Assembly: GCA_044220535.1 (NCBI GenBank)
Contig: JBGAQU010000003.1
Coordinates: 1-64,000, forward strand
DNA: 64,000 nt
Source of the DNA: JBDHTS01 sp044220535
GTDB lineage: Bacteria; Pseudomonadota; Alphaproteobacteria; Micavibrionales; Micavibrionaceae
Reading direction: 5' to 3'
Positions 39,757 through 50,123 of the stretch are shown piece by piece. The notes under the pieces are model-generated. The model was not told the origin of the DNA. It searched no databases and was given only the letters and a program-made list of their open reading frames with translations. The translations under genes and the position numbers were made by a program. Each line of letters begins with the position of its first letter. The first letter of the stretch is position 1.

Positions 39757-42453
39757 ATGAAAACCGTCAACGATATCCGTTCCGAATTTATCAGCTACTA
39801 CGTGAAGCAGGGCCACGCCCATGTGCAATCCGCGCCGCTGGTGCCGCAAAACGATCCGACGCTGATGTTCACGTCTGCGGGCATGGTGCCGTTCAAGGAT
39901 ATTTTCACAGGCAAGGAAAAACGCGCCTATACCCGCGCGACGACGGCGCAGAAATGCCTGCGCGCGGGCGGCAAGCATAACGACCTGGACAATGTCGGCT
40001 ACACCGCCCGCCATCTGACCTTCTTCGAAATGATGGGCAATTTTTCCTTCGGCGATTATTTCAAAAGCGACGCCATCCCCTTCGCCTGGGAACTGGTCAC
40101 CAAAAATTTCGGGCTGGATAAATCGAAACTGCTGGTCACCGTCTATCATACGGATGATGAGGCCGCATCCATCTGGAAAAAAGTCGCGGGCTTTTCCGAC
40201 GACCGCATCATCCGCATCAAGACCAACGACAATTTCTGGATGATGGGCGATACCGGCCCCTGCGGCCCCTGCTCCGAAATTTTCTACGACAAGGGCGAGC
40301 ATATCGCGGGCGGCCCTCCGGGATCGCCGGACGAAGACGGCGACCGCTTTCTTGAATTCTACAACCTCGTCTTCATGCAGTTCGAGCAGGAGCCGGATGG
40401 GCAAGGCGGGCACAAGCGCGCGCCCCTGCCGAAACCCTCCATCGATACAGGCCTCGGCCTCGAACGTATGGCGACGCTGCTGCAGGGCACGGAGTCTGTT
40501 TTCGAAATCGACCTGTTCCGCACCATCATCAAAACCACCGAAGAGATGGTGAAGGTGAAGGAAAACCCGTCCCACCGCGTCATCGCCGACCATTTACGCG
40601 CATCCTCTTTCATGCTGGCCGATGGCGTGATGCCGTCTAACGAGGGCCGCGGCTACGTCCTGCGCCGGATCATGCGCCGCGGCATGCGTCACGCGCATTT
40701 GCTCGGCGCTGTCGAACCGTTGATGTACCGTCTGGTGCCGACATTGATCGCACTGATGGGTGATGCCTATCCGGAATTGAAACGCGCCCAGGCGCTGATC
40801 ACCGAAACGCTGAAAAACGAAGAAGTGCGTTTCAAGAAAACCCTCGATCGCGGCCTCAAACTTCTGGATGAGGAAACCGCGTCGTTAAAATCAGGCCAGT
40901 CCCTGTCCGGCGACACGGCGTTCAAACTCTACGACACGTTCGGCTTCCCGGTCGACCTGACCGCCGACGCCCTGCGCGCAAAAAACATGAGCGTCGATAT
41001 GGCAGGCTTCGAGGCCGCCATGGACAAACAGAAACAAACCGCGCGCGCCAGTTGGGCGGGTACGGGCGACGCCACCAACGAAAAACTGTGGTTCGACGTT
41101 CTGGATGAAACCGGCCCGACCGAATTCTTAGGGTATGAGACCGAACGCGCGGAAGGCAAGATTCTCACCCTCCTCTCCTGTCATCCCGGCGAAAGCCGGG
41201 ACCGGGTTGGGTCTTCATCCCCCGATCCCGGCTTTCGCCGGGATGTCAAATTTGGAACTGGCCAAACCGGGGTCATCCTAGTCAACCAGACGCCGTTCTA
41301 TGCCGAATCCGGCGGCCAGACCGGCGATACAGGCATCATTATCGGTCCGAACGGCGAAGGCCAAGTGACCGACACGCTGAAAAAAGCGGGCAAGGTCTTC
41401 GCCCATGCCGTCACCGTGACCAAGGGCAGTTTCAAGACAGGCGAAGGCATCGAACTGAAAGTCGACCATGCCCGCCGCTCCAATATCCGCGCCCATCATT
41501 CCGTCACGCATCTTCTGCACGAAGCCCTGCGCCGCACGCTCGGCGACCATGTCGCGCAGAAAGGCAGCTTGCAGACGAATGAGCGCACGCGCTTCGACTT
41601 TGCGCAGCCGAATGCGATTACGCCTGAGCAGTTGAAAACCATCGAGGCCGAGGTCAATCAGGAAATCCTGGCCAATACCTCGGTCGAAACACGCGTCATG
41701 AGCATCGACGAAGCGATGGAAACCGGCGCCCGCGCTTTGTTCGGCGAAAAATACGGCGATGAAGTGCGCGTGGTCGCCATGGGCACGAAACCGGACGGCG
41801 CGAATAAAGTCTATTCCGTCGAACTCTGCGGCGGCACCCATGTCGGGCGCACGGGCGAAATCGGCCTGTTCAAGATTATCGGCGACTCCGCCGTCTCCGC
41901 CGGCGTACGCCGTGTCGAAGGCCTTGCGGGCAATGCCGCGCTCGAATACCTGAACGCGCAGGAACAAAAGCTGAAAAGCGCCGCCGATATCCTGAAGACA
42001 ACACCGTCTGATTTGCCGGAGCGCATCAAAGCCCTGCAGGATCAGAACCGCAAGCTGGAACAGGAACTCTCCAGCCTCCGGCGCCAGATGGCGACCGGCT
42101 CCAGCGCGTCCTCCGCATCAGACTTTAAAGACATTGGCGGCGTGAAATTCGCGGGCAAAGTCCTGGAAGGCTTCCCCGCGAAAGACCTGAAGCCGATGGT
42201 CGATGACTTAAAGAAAAAACTCGGCTCCGGCGTCGTCACGCTGATCGCGACCGATGACGGCAAGGCCTCCATCGTTGTCGGCGTCACCGACGACCTCACA
42301 GCGAAATACTCCGCTGTCGACCTCGTTAAAACCGGCGTCGAAATCCTCGGCGGCAAGGGCGGCGGCGGCCGCCCCGATATGGCGCAGGGCGGCGGTCCGG
42401 ACATCAAGGCCGCAAACGATGCGGTCAGCGCGATTGAGAAGGCGCTGGCCTGA
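39757..42453 (+). CDS. alaS: Alanyl-tRNA synthetase with an in-frame repeat insertion
   Basis: The 898-residue protein charges tRNA-Ala. It has the class II catalytic part at the N-terminus ([35 protein letters not shown]). The editing domain zinc ligands are in [12 protein letters not shown] and [15 protein letters not shown], and a C-terminal coiled coil plus C-Ala domain follow. Residues about 475-497 ([16 protein letters not shown]... to RRDVKF) are encoded by a complete short REP pair at 41180-41247 and have no counterpart in ordinary AlaRS. The insertion lies between the tRNA-recognition region and the editing region (before [16 protein letters not shown]), where a loop is tolerated. 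A terminator hairpin follows the gene. Confidence 0.96.
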   Translation: MKTVNDIRSEFISYYVKQGHAHVQSAPLVPQNDPTLMFTSAGMVPFKDIFTGKEKRAYTRATTAQKCLRAGGKHNDLDNVGYTARHLTFFEMMGNFSFGDYFKSDAIPFAWELVTKNFGLDKSKLLVTVYHTDDEAASIWKKVAGFSDDRIIRIKTNDNFWMMGDTGPCGPCSEIFYDKGEHIAGGPPGSPDEDGDRFLEFYNLVFMQFEQEPDGQGGHKRAPLPKPSIDTGLGLERMATLLQGTESVFEIDLFRTIIKTTEEMVKVKENPSHRVIADHLRASSFMLADGVMPSNEGRGYVLRRIMRRGMRHAHLLGAVEPLMYRLVPTLIALMGDAYPELKRAQALITETLKNEEVRFKKTLDRGLKLLDEETASLKSGQSLSGDTAFKLYDTFGFPVDLTADALRAKNMSVDMAGFEAAMDKQKQTARASWAGTGDATNEKLWFDVLDETGPTEFLGYETERAEGKILTLLSCHPGESRDRVGSSSPDPGFRRDVKFGTGQTGVILVNQTPFYAESGGQTGDTGIIIGPNGEGQVTDTLKKAGKVFAHAVTVTKGSFKTGEGIELKVDHARRSNIRAHHSVTHLLHEALRRTLGDHVAQKGSLQTNERTRFDFAQPNAITPEQLKTIEAEVNQEILANTSVETRVMSIDEAMETGARALFGEKYGDEVRVVAMGTKPDGANKVYSVELCGGTHVGRTGEIGLFKIIGDSAVSAGVRRVEGLAGNAALEYLNAQEQKLKSAADILKTTPSDLPERIKALQDQNRKLEQELSSLRRQMATGSSASSASDFKDIGGVKFAGKVLEGFPAKDLKPMVDDLKKKLGSGVVTLIATDDGKASIVVGVTDDLTAKYSAVDLVKTGVEILGGKGGGGRPDMAQGGGPDIKAANDAVSAIEKALA
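41180..41247. repeat. Short REP-pair element inside alaS
   Basis: gtcatcccggcgaaagccgg to ccggctttcgccgggatgtc with an inner region equal, in reverse orientation, to the elements at 29881 and 36770. It is read through in frame as part of alaS. Confidence 0.93.
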
Positions 42454-42478
42454 GCGACCTCATATTATTCATAAGATA

Positions 42479-42512
42479 AAAATGCTTGTAAAACTTGATT
42501 TACAGGCATTTT
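42479..42512 (+). terminator. Hairpin terminator after alaS
   Basis: AAAATGCTTGTAAA and TTTACAGGCATTTT form a 14-bp stem (one G-T pair) with a 6-base loop and a short T-run. It lies 26 bases past the alaS stop. Confidence 0.65.
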
Positions 42513-42565
42513 ACCCATATAAACACGCCACCAAAGAGACTTAGGCTCAAATGACAGAGGACACC

Positions 42566-42991
42566 ATGGCTGCTACAGAACGCACTTTTTCGATCATCAA
42601 GCCCGACGCCACCCGCCGCAACCTGACGGGCGCGATCAACGCGCTGATTGAAAAAAACGGCCTGCGCATCGTCGGCCAGAAACGGATCCGCATGTCGAAA
42701 CAACAGGCGGAAAAATTTTATGAAGTCCACAAGGAACGCCCGTTTTACGGCGAACTGGTTGAATTCATGACATCCGGTCCGGTCGTGGTTCAGGTTCTGG
42801 AAGGCGCAAACGCCGTCGCGAAATACCGCGAGGTCATGGGCGCGACCAACCCCGAAAACGCTGCCCCAGGAACCATCCGTAAGGAGCATGCAGAAAATGT
42901 CGGCGCGAATTCCGTGCATGGATCCGACAGCGCCGAAAACGCCACCATCGAAATCGCCCAGTTCTTCAAGACCGACGAAATTGTTGGTTAA
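42566..42991 (+). CDS. ndk: Nucleoside diphosphate kinase
   Basis: The 141-residue protein starts at ATG 42566, chosen because AGAGGA lies just upstream and the family starts [14 protein letters not shown]. The catalytic His is in [17 protein letters not shown], and TIEIAQFF closes the family core. It transfers the gamma phosphate among NTPs and NDPs. Length is normal. An in-frame ATG 15 bases upstream is less likely. It follows alaS, with a terminator between, and is convergent with the histidine kinase. Confidence 0.97.
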   Translation: MAATERTFSIIKPDATRRNLTGAINALIEKNGLRIVGQKRIRMSKQQAEKFYEVHKERPFYGELVEFMTSGPVVVQVLEGANAVAKYREVMGATNPENAAPGTIRKEHAENVGANSVHGSDSAENATIEIAQFFKTDEIVG

Positions 42992-42997
42992 TCGGGG

Positions 42998-45900
42998 TCA
43001 TTCCCGCAGCCAGGATTGAACCGCTTCCTGCGACCGCTGCGCGATGGCGGGCAGTCGCGCGCACCATTCGCGCATATCGTTGATGTCGTGGTCGGCCGCG
43101 AATTTTTCGATATGGATTGCCGCGTCCGACATCTCCACCAATCCAAAATTCCCGGCCATGCCTTTCAGGTCATGGGCCTGCGATGCGATGTTCTCGGCGC
43201 TGGTATGGCTGGTCATGACCGTGACGATTTCATTGATCTTGTCGAACAAACCGTCGACCATTTGCTTCAAGTCGTCCGCGGGCATCGCGCCCTTCAGGCT
43301 GGACAAGGCTGCTTCATCGAATGCTTGCTTGGCATCGCCGCTTTTGACTGCCGGCTCTTCATCGCCTTCCAGCGATAGACTGACCGTCATATTCGGCATG
43401 GGCGGCAAAACAAGACCGGGTTTCTTTATCCCCTCCTGCTTTACAGGTTCTTCTTTTGGCGGCTCCGGCTTTGCCGCTACAGGTTTCACCTCTGCGGGCG
43501 TCGGAACCGGCGTCACGACGCGAACCGCATTGCCTGTGGATGTGGATTCCTCCGGCAATTCAACCGGATTGTCCAGTTTGTTGGCGATGACTTTTTCAAT
43601 CATGCCTTTCAGGCGTTTCGGGTCCACCGGCTTCACCATGTGGCCGTTCATATTGGCCGTGTAGCACATACGTATTTCGGATTCCTGAGATTTCCCAGTC
43701 AGCGCGATGATCGGGGTCGCCGCCTTCTTGCGATCCTTCATTGCGCGAATGGCCTTGGTCGTGCCCATGCCGCTGAGGCCCGGCAGATTGACGTCCATCA
43801 GGATCATGTCAAAGCTTTCAGCCGCCACCATCTCCAACGCCTTTTCGCCCGATCCGCACAACGTGATTTTGTGTCCCAGGCGTTGCACGAATTCCTTCAG
43901 CAGTTTCTGGTTGATCTCATTATCCTCAACCCCAAGGATATTCAGCGATTTTTCCGGCGCCCCTGCGAAATCGCTTTTCGCCGCGCGGCCATCCACCGCT
44001 TCGGCGCTGCCGTTTTCGACAATCAGTGTAAAGAAGAAGATGCTGCCGTGGCCTTCGGTTGAATCGATATGAATCTTTCCGCCCATCGCCTCGATCAGGC
44101 GCTGTGAAATTGCAAGGCCCAGGCCTGTGCCGCCGAATTTTCTCGACGTGCTGCTGTCGGCCTGCGCGAATGGATTGAACAGGTTTTTCTGCGCTTCCTT
44201 GGAAATGCCGACACCCGTATCTTCCACCGAAAACCGGATGCGATGCACCGTACCGGACCGCGTATCGGCTGTCGGGTCCAGCTTGACGCGCAACGTCACC
44301 GAGCCGTTCTGCGTGAATTTGATCGAGTTCCCGGTCAGGTTCAAAAGCACCTGCCGCAGCCTCACGGGATCGCCGATCACATAGCGCGGCACGTTCGCAT
44401 CCATATCCGCCTTCAGCACCAGCCCTTTGCCGGTCGCATGGCCGGACATCAACGTCACGATGCTGTTGATAATACGGTGCAGGTCGAAATCGATATGCTC
44501 CAGTTCCATCTTGCCGCTTTCGATCTTCTCGAAATCGAGAATATCGTTCAGCAGCGACAGCATGGCGTCGCCTGAATCCTGAATGGTCTGCGCGTAATCC
44601 AGCTGTTCCTTGTTCAGTTTCGATTCCAGGAGCAGGCGCACCATCCCCATAATGCCCGACATCGGCGTCCGGATCTCATGGCTGATCACGGCCAGGAAGG
44701 CGGATTTGGCGCGGTTGGCTTCATCGGCGCCGTCTTTGGCGCGGCGCATTTCCTCGTTTTGCTGAACCTCGCGCTCGCGCATCGAATTCATGACGTCACG
44801 CTCGTGCTCGATCAGCCGTTTCAGGCGATTGATTTCCGATGCTTCCTTGGACTGGCGCAACCGCGCGAAACTTTCGGATTCATCGTCCGTTTCCGAAGCT
44901 TGCCTTGCCGTCTGGCGCTGCGTTTTAAAGAATTTTGTAATATTGGCCGTCGCGAATAAAATCCCCTGGGGGATGATCGCATACCAGTATGCCGCCACCG
45001 TGGATGACGTCACGGGAATGATATCGGACAAGGCCAGCACGCTGCATATCAACCCGGCCAGCATGATCAGCCAGGCAAGGCCGAACTGCCGCGCCCCATA
45101 TTGCCCCTTATAGGCTTGCGCGAATGACAGCATGGTGAGGAAGGCAAGCCCGCCGATCATGGGCACCACGACACCCAGGATCCTGAACGGCAAATCCGCC
45201 GGAAGAAAAAATACGCTGGCCGAAACAGCCATCGCTGAAAGCACTATAAATGCAATCAGGATACGATGCTGCATGGAATCGAAGGATCGTATGTTGAGGA
45301 ATATCTTGCCGCTGAGCAGTGAAACAATGATAACAGCGCCCAGAAGCAATTGCGGCGCCTGGCCTGCCATAGGGTTTTCCGTGAACAGGGCATTGTTCTG
45401 ATACTGTAGCAATTCATATTGCAGCAGGTAGTAGGCCAGGAACAACCAGCCGTCGCGTGAACGCCCGAACAGAAGCGCGCCGCCGAACAATCCCAGCATC
45501 AACATGGTGAAGCGGCCCAATAACCTGTCCACGCGGTACGGGTTGTTGGCATTGTCCATGAAGGCTTTTTCCATGGTCAGCATCGGGACCAGCGTGACAA
45601 TATGCCCGGCATGCGGCACGGCATAGATCACAAACACCGACCGCTTGCCCTTGGGCACGTTGACCTTGACCGCGGATCCTGACACCGTGCCGCCGCTGAT
45701 ATACGGATTATCCGCGGCCGATATCGTGTCGAGATAACGCGTGTTGCTTGTATTCTCATAGATGGAAATATCTTTCAGCATGCCGATGCGGCCATCCATG
45801 TGCTGGCCAAAGGATAAGATCCAGTTATCCGTCCAGCTGTCGTTCTGGACGACGACGACAATCCAGTGCGGAATGCCCGAAGCCCCCAGATTGATGACAT

Positions 45901-46183
45901 CGCCATTGATCCGCTCACCCTTCTGGCCGGCGTTAAAATTATCGATCAGCGTGCGATAGGAAATGCGCCCGCCCGGATCGGCGGTGACATAGGCATAGGA
46001 TGAGGCAATAAACTGTTTTTCCTGGTCCTGAAGGGTCAGGGTGCCCGGCAGCTGCGTCTGGGCCCAGGACGGCGACGCTAGAGCCAAAAACAGGAGCGCA
46101 GCCGCAATAATCCATAAGCCATTGAATAAACGATGACTTTTAGGACTAAACATCTGGCGGATCGAATGCGGGACGCCCATCAT
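42998..46183 (-). CDS. Hybrid sensor histidine kinase with 7TM-type sensor, receiver and HPt
   Basis: The 1061-residue protein has a signal peptide (to about residue 41, PSWAQTQ), a periplasmic beta domain (about 42-215), and about seven helices (about 225-430) of 7TMR-DISM type. A coiled coil follows, then HisKA with the phospho-His in FLAVISHEIRTPMSGIMGM (about 500), and HATPase (about 600-715, including GTGLGLAISQRL). A receiver (about 745-865; Asp in DMILMDVNLPG) and a C-terminal HPt with His in ASQAHDLKGMAGNF (about 1005) complete a full phosphorelay in one chain. The HPt would pass phosphate to a separate receiver such as the one at 13787, though partner choice is unknown. The ligand is unknown; DISM-type sensors often bind small organic molecules. 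Confidence 0.93.
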   Translation of the reverse strand: MMGVPHSIRQMFSPKSHRLFNGLWIIAAALLFLALASPSWAQTQLPGTLTLQDQEKQFIASSYAYVTADPGGRISYRTLIDNFNAGQKGERINGDVINLGASGIPHWIVVVVQNDSWTDNWILSFGQHMDGRIGMLKDISIYENTSNTRYLDTISAADNPYISGGTVSGSAVKVNVPKGKRSVFVIYAVPHAGHIVTLVPMLTMEKAFMDNANNPYRVDRLLGRFTMLMLGLFGGALLFGRSRDGWLFLAYYLLQYELLQYQNNALFTENPMAGQAPQLLLGAVIIVSLLSGKIFLNIRSFDSMQHRILIAFIVLSAMAVSASVFFLPADLPFRILGVVVPMIGGLAFLTMLSFAQAYKGQYGARQFGLAWLIMLAGLICSVLALSDIIPVTSSTVAAYWYAIIPQGILFATANITKFFKTQRQTARQASETDDESESFARLRQSKEASEINRLKRLIEHERDVMNSMREREVQQNEEMRRAKDGADEANRAKSAFLAVISHEIRTPMSGIMGMVRLLLESKLNKEQLDYAQTIQDSGDAMLSLLNDILDFEKIESGKMELEHIDFDLHRIINSIVTLMSGHATGKGLVLKADMDANVPRYVIGDPVRLRQVLLNLTGNSIKFTQNGSVTLRVKLDPTADTRSGTVHRIRFSVEDTGVGISKEAQKNLFNPFAQADSSTSRKFGGTGLGLAISQRLIEAMGGKIHIDSTEGHGSIFFFTLIVENGSAEAVDGRAAKSDFAGAPEKSLNILGVEDNEINQKLLKEFVQRLGHKITLCGSGEKALEMVAAESFDMILMDVNLPGLSGMGTTKAIRAMKDRKKAATPIIALTGKSQESEIRMCYTANMNGHMVKPVDPKRLKGMIEKVIANKLDNPVELPEESTSTGNAVRVVTPVPTPAEVKPVAAKPEPPKEEPVKQEGIKKPGLVLPPMPNMTVSLSLEGDEEPAVKSGDAKQAFDEAALSSLKGAMPADDLKQMVDGLFDKINEIVTVMTSHTSAENIASQAHDLKGMAGNFGLVEMSDAAIHIEKFAADHDINDMREWCARLPAIAQRSQEAVQSWLRE

Positions 46184-46253
46184 GACTTATAGGACCGCTT
46201 GCAATACGGTCCTCTCCAAGCGTCATAATGCCCTTGAAATGGTTACAAAAAGC

Positions 46254-46415
46254 CTAATGAAACGGCTTCCATGCCACAAAAACCGCAGCCATCAAAATCA
46301 GCAGAGCAACAATAGCGATAATGCTGATTTTGCTGAATTCAATAAAATTGCTCCAGAACATCTGTGCATGCTCCAGCTGCTCTCTGTCGACTTCAACCGG
46401 CGTGTGATGGTCCAT
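46254..46415 (-). CDS. aa3-type cytochrome c oxidase small subunit IV-like protein
   Basis: The 53-residue peptide starts at ATG 46415 with CAGGAGGA upstream. It has a polar acidic N-terminus with His residues (MDHHTPVEVDREQLEHAQ), then WSNFIEFSKISIIAIVALLI-type membrane helix and a short end. This matches the small one-helix subunit IV of alphaproteobacterial aa3 oxidases, which stabilises or accompanies the oxidase but is not catalytic. The oxidase genes themselves are not in the window. Confidence 0.75.
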   Translation of the reverse strand: MDHHTPVEVDREQLEHAQMFWSNFIEFSKISIIAIVALLILMAAVFVAWKPFH

Positions 46416-46457
46416 GATGTCCTCCTGGAAAACAAGCGTCTGTTTTTGATACATTTT

Positions 46458-47063
46458 TTAAGAACGGTTTTCAACTTCTTCTTTTAATTTGCCGGCCACC
46501 CTCCGCACCGCCTCCGGATAGGCCAAATGCTCCTGCTCCAGAATGCGCGCCGCCAGGCTGTCTGCTGTATCGCCGGGCAGGATGGGCACACGGCGTTGCA
46601 GGATCACCGGACCGGCATCCATTTCCGGGATCACGTAATGCACCGTGCATCCGCTTTCCGCCCGTCCATCCGCCAATGCCCGCGCATGAGTATCCAGACC
46701 TTTATAATCCGGCAGCAATGAAGGATGAATATTGATGATGCGATCTGCCCAGCGATCGATAAACCCCGCGCTTAAAATCCGCATAAACCCGGCCAGGCAG
46801 ACCAGTTCAACACTGTGGCGGCGCAAGACTGCGTCCATGGCATTTTCGAATGCAGTCTTATCCGCATATTGCTTGTGATCGACAATCTCCGTCGCCACGC
46901 CTGCGTTTTGCGCAACGGCCAGCCCGCCCGCATCCGTCTTGTTTGAAAGGACGACCGCAATTTCCGCCGGAAAACCGGACTTCGCGCAGGCGTTCAATAT
47001 CGCCTGCATATTGCTGCCGCGCCCGGAAATCAGGATGCCTAGTTTTATCCTGCGCGGGCCCAT
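46458..47063 (-). CDS. purN: Phosphoribosylglycinamide formyltransferase
   Basis: The 201-residue protein transfers a formyl group from 10-formyl-THF to GAR in purine synthesis. It has the N-terminal KLGILISGRGSNMQAIL, LAGFMRILSAGFI, NIHPSLLPDYKGLDTHARAL with catalytic Asn/His, and GCTVHYVIPEMDAGPVILQ with catalytic Asp. The start overlaps the end of purM by 19 bases, so the two are coupled. Length and motifs are complete. Confidence 0.96.
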   Translation of the reverse strand: MGPRRIKLGILISGRGSNMQAILNACAKSGFPAEIAVVLSNKTDAGGLAVAQNAGVATEIVDHKQYADKTAFENAMDAVLRRHSVELVCLAGFMRILSAGFIDRWADRIINIHPSLLPDYKGLDTHARALADGRAESGCTVHYVIPEMDAGPVILQRRVPILPGDTADSLAARILEQEHLAYPEAVRRVAGKLKEEVENRS

Positions 47064-48147
47064 GCTTTTTCCCTGTTGGCGACGACGACACGATGACCGT
47101 CCGTATGCTTCGCGATGCTGCCGATTACGGACACGCGTTCACCCGAAGCTTCCAGCACACGGCGCAGCCTGTCCGCATCGTCCGGCCTGCAGGCGACGAT
47201 CATCCCGATGCCGCTATTCAGCGTCAGCGCCATATCGTCATGGCTCAGCCGTCCCGCCTCCGCCAGCCAGCGGAAGACAGGCGGCAGCTCCCATGCGCTG
47301 GCGTCAATATGCACGGAAAGACCATCCGGCAGCATGCGATGCGCGTTTTCCAAAAGCCCCCCGCCGGTGATATGCGCCATGCCCAGAATGGCGGGCTTGC
47401 CGTCCGCGCCGTTTTCCTTGATAGCCTTCAGGATTGATTTCACGTAAATCCGGGTCGGCGTCAGCAGGAAGGCACCCAGCGTCTTGCCTTCTGAAAACGC
47501 CGTTTCCTTATCGTATGAAAACCCCTGCGCGCCCGAAACGATGCGCCGCACCAGCGAAAACCCGTTGGAATGCAGCCCGCTGGAAGCCAGGCCCAGCACC
47601 GTGTCGCCTTCGCGGATCGCACTGCCGTCGATCATGCGCGCGCGTTCCACCGCGCCGACGCTGAACCCCGCCAGGTCGTAATCGCCCTTCGCGTACATGC
47701 CCGGCATTTCGGCCGTCTCTCCGCCGATCAGGGCGCAACCCCTTCGCTGCAGCCTTTGGCTATGCCCTTGATAATGGCTTCGCCCGTATCGACGTCCAGC
47801 ACGCCGCTCGCGAAATAATCGAGGAAAAACAGCGGTTCAGCGCCCGACGTGACCAGGTCGTTGACGCACATCGCCACCAGGTCGATCCCGACCGTGTCAT
47901 GGATGCCCGTATCGATGGCGATTTTCAGCTTCGTTCCCACCCCGTCGGTGGAGGACACCAGCACCGGGTCCTTGTAATCCAGCTTTTTCAGGTCGAACAT
48001 GGCGCCGAAGCCGCCCAGGCCGCCCATCACGCCGGGACGGACGGTCTTTTTGACATGCGGCTTGATGCGTTCGACCAGCGTCGCCCCGGCCTCGATATCG
48101 ACCCCGGCCTCTTTATAGGCGCTCGCGCTGTTTTTCCCGTCTTTCAT
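47045..48147 (-). pseudogene. purM: Phosphoribosylformylglycinamidine cyclo-ligase, frameshifted
   Basis: The gene is in two frames. 48147-47728 encodes the N-terminal 139 residues ([58 protein letters not shown]) and ends after [10 protein letters not shown]. 47707-47045 resumes at MPGMYAKGDYDLAGFSVG and runs to the end. The missing joint should read ...[19 protein letters not shown]; the second frame encodes [11 protein letters not shown] just before its first ATG. A single base is missing at the cccc run at 47739-47742 (+ strand). All other motifs of PurM are intact, so this may be a sequence error or a recent mutation. PurM closes the imidazole ring of purines (FGAM to AIR). Confidence 0.88.
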
Positions 48148-48206
48148 TTTGCATCCCGTGCCGAAGGCATATATAAATCTGATGGGTGGAGAAGGATACC
48201 CTTATC

Positions 48207-48998
48207 ATGGCCAGACAATACAGAGTTTCGTTTTTCCGGTACAGCCTGCTGATCGTCTTTTTTGCGCTGGTTTCTATCGCCAACCCCGCCAAAGCGCAGG
48301 ATGACGGCATGTTTACTGTCACGGGGGTGAAGGCCGACGCCACCGCCGCCAGCGCGGTCGAGGCGCGGCAGCAGGCCTTCGACAAGGCGCAGGTGGACGC
48401 CTTTACCCAGTTGGCGTCCCGCTTTATGTCCGAAGACCAGATGAAGACTTTCCAGCCGCCGCCCGTGATGGAGATCACCCTGCTGGTCGACGATTTCGAG
48501 ATCACGCAGGAACAGCTCTCCGCCGTACGCTATGTCGGCACTTATACATTCCGATTCAAGAAAGGCGCGACGCAGGGATGGTTTGCATCCCACGCCGCCG
48601 CCATGCCGCCTGTGGCCAATGCGGGCATGACGCCGCCGGATCCGTCCATGGCCGGCGCTGTGCCGGCGCAGGCCATGCCGGCCGTTCCGGTATCCTCCAT
48701 GGATGGCGTGTTTATCCCGACCCCTGCGGGCAACAGCCTGCGCGCGCGCATCCGTTTCACCGGCATGCCGCAATGGATGCAGGCGCAAAAAACCCTGCAC
48801 CGCATACCGGGCGTGACGGGGATAGACCTGTCCTCCCTCAAACCCAATGAGGCGCTGGTGGATATCCGTTACCAGGGCAGCCCTGACATACTGCGCCAGT
48901 CTTTCGCGCAGGCGGGTTTAATTCTGACGGATGCGGGCCAGCCGGGCCTTTATGATATCGGCGCGATGCCTGCAGTGCCCTACGGCCAGCCGCAATGA
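48207..48998 (+). CDS. DUF2066 domain exported protein
   Basis: The 263-residue protein starts at ATG 48207 (GAGAAGGA upstream). It has a signal peptide (SLLIVFFALVSIANPAKAQDD) and then the DUF2066 pattern: FTVTGVKADATAASAVEARQQAFDKAQVDAFTQLASRFM and VRYVGTYTFRFKK. A Pro/Ala/Met linker follows and a second small domain near residues 165-260. Function unknown. In alphaproteobacteria this family lies with purM, the PerM-like permease and hdaA, as here. Its stop overlaps the next start (ATGA). Confidence 0.83.
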   Translation: MARQYRVSFFRYSLLIVFFALVSIANPAKAQDDGMFTVTGVKADATAASAVEARQQAFDKAQVDAFTQLASRFMSEDQMKTFQPPPVMEITLLVDDFEITQEQLSAVRYVGTYTFRFKKGATQGWFASHAAAMPPVANAGMTPPDPSMAGAVPAQAMPAVPVSSMDGVFIPTPAGNSLRARIRFTGMPQWMQAQKTLHRIPGVTGIDLSSLKPNEALVDIRYQGSPDILRQSFAQAGLILTDAGQPGLYDIGAMPAVPYGQPQ

Positions 48999-50119
48999 AC
49001 GGTGACAACCAAAACCTGACGCATAGCCGCATCCAGCTGATGTTCTGGGCAGGGACGCTAGGCCTTGTCTTCCTGTTCGTCTGGATTTTCAAAGGTATGT
49101 TGCTCCCTTTCGTTCTGGGCACGATCATCGCCTATCTCCTCGATCCCGCCGTCAAGGCGATGCGCCGCCGCAATATCCCGCGCTGGGCCGCGTCGCTGCT
49201 GATCCTCGGCACATTCGCCTTGTCCGTGATCATACTCATGCTCCTGCTGATGCCGATTGCGTACAGGGAGGTGATGCAGCTGGTGGACACGTTGCCGCAG
49301 TATATCGACCGCGCGACACAGATCGTCCATGACTCGTCCAACTGGCTGCAGAAGCGTTTCCGCGGCGCCGACCTGACCAATATCCAGGACGCGCTTCAGA
49401 ATAACATCTCCACCGCGATGCAGGCAGGCGGCGGCCAGGTCCTGACGCTGGCGACGGGCGGCTGGGCGGTCATCAATATCATCTATACCGCCGTGTTGAC
49501 GCCGATCATCGCCTTCCTGATGATGAATGACTGGCCGCGCATGAAACACTGGCTGGACGATATGGTGCCACGCGGCAGCCATGAGACGGTGGGCGAGCTG
49601 TGGCATGAGATCGACGCGAAACTCTCCGGCTTTATACGCGGTCAGCTGACCGTCTGCTTCCTGCTGGGGATGAGCTACGCGATCGCGCTGACCGTGGCGG
49701 GACTGAATTTCGGGTTCCTGATCGGGCTGATGATCGGCGTGATGACGATCATCCCCCTGGTCGGTTCCACGACCGGCCTTTTGATCGCCCTCACCGTCGG
49801 CTGGTTTCAGACCGGTGAGCTCAGCTATCTCGCCATTATCGGCGGCATCTTCTTCATGGGGCAATTTGTCGAAGGCAATATTCTCACGCCGCGCGTGATG
49901 GGCAAATCGGTCGGCATGCATTCGCTATGGGTGCTGTTCGCCCTGATGGCGGGCGGCACATTGTTTGGCATCGTCGGCATGCTGATGGCCGTGCCGGTGA
50001 TGGCGGTCGCGGGCGTGCTGATCGGTTACACGATCCGCCGCTATAAACAAAGCGTCTTCTATAACCCGCCCGTGCCGGAGACAATGCTGCCCGAACCACC
50101 TGCCAGCGATAGCTTGTAA
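48995..50119 (+). CDS. AI-2E/PerM family membrane transporter
   Basis: The 374-residue protein has about seven to eight helices in the order of the AI-2E exporter/PerM family: an N-terminal triple (LGLVFLFVWIFKGMLLPFVLG, AYLLDPAVKAMRRRNIPRWAA), a helical periplasmic-side insertion (about 85-150) and the C-terminal bundle with LTPIIAFLMMNDWPRM and GNILTPRVMGKSVGMHSLWVLF. Members carry small molecules or ions; the substrate here is unknown. It is coupled by ATGA overlap to the DUF2066 gene and followed five bases later by hdaA. Confidence 0.9.
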   Translation: MNGDNQNLTHSRIQLMFWAGTLGLVFLFVWIFKGMLLPFVLGTIIAYLLDPAVKAMRRRNIPRWAASLLILGTFALSVIILMLLLMPIAYREVMQLVDTLPQYIDRATQIVHDSSNWLQKRFRGADLTNIQDALQNNISTAMQAGGGQVLTLATGGWAVINIIYTAVLTPIIAFLMMNDWPRMKHWLDDMVPRGSHETVGELWHEIDAKLSGFIRGQLTVCFLLGMSYAIALTVAGLNFGFLIGLMIGVMTIIPLVGSTTGLLIALTVGWFQTGELSYLAIIGGIFFMGQFVEGNILTPRVMGKSVGMHSLWVLFALMAGGTLFGIVGMLMAVPVMAVAGVLIGYTIRRYKQSVFYNPPVPETMLPEPPASDSL

Positions 50120-50123
50120 CGCC

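Noticed and set aside
47700..47760. Programmed frameshifting in purM
   Set aside because: PurM is not known to use it, and a simple one-base loss in a C run explains the break.
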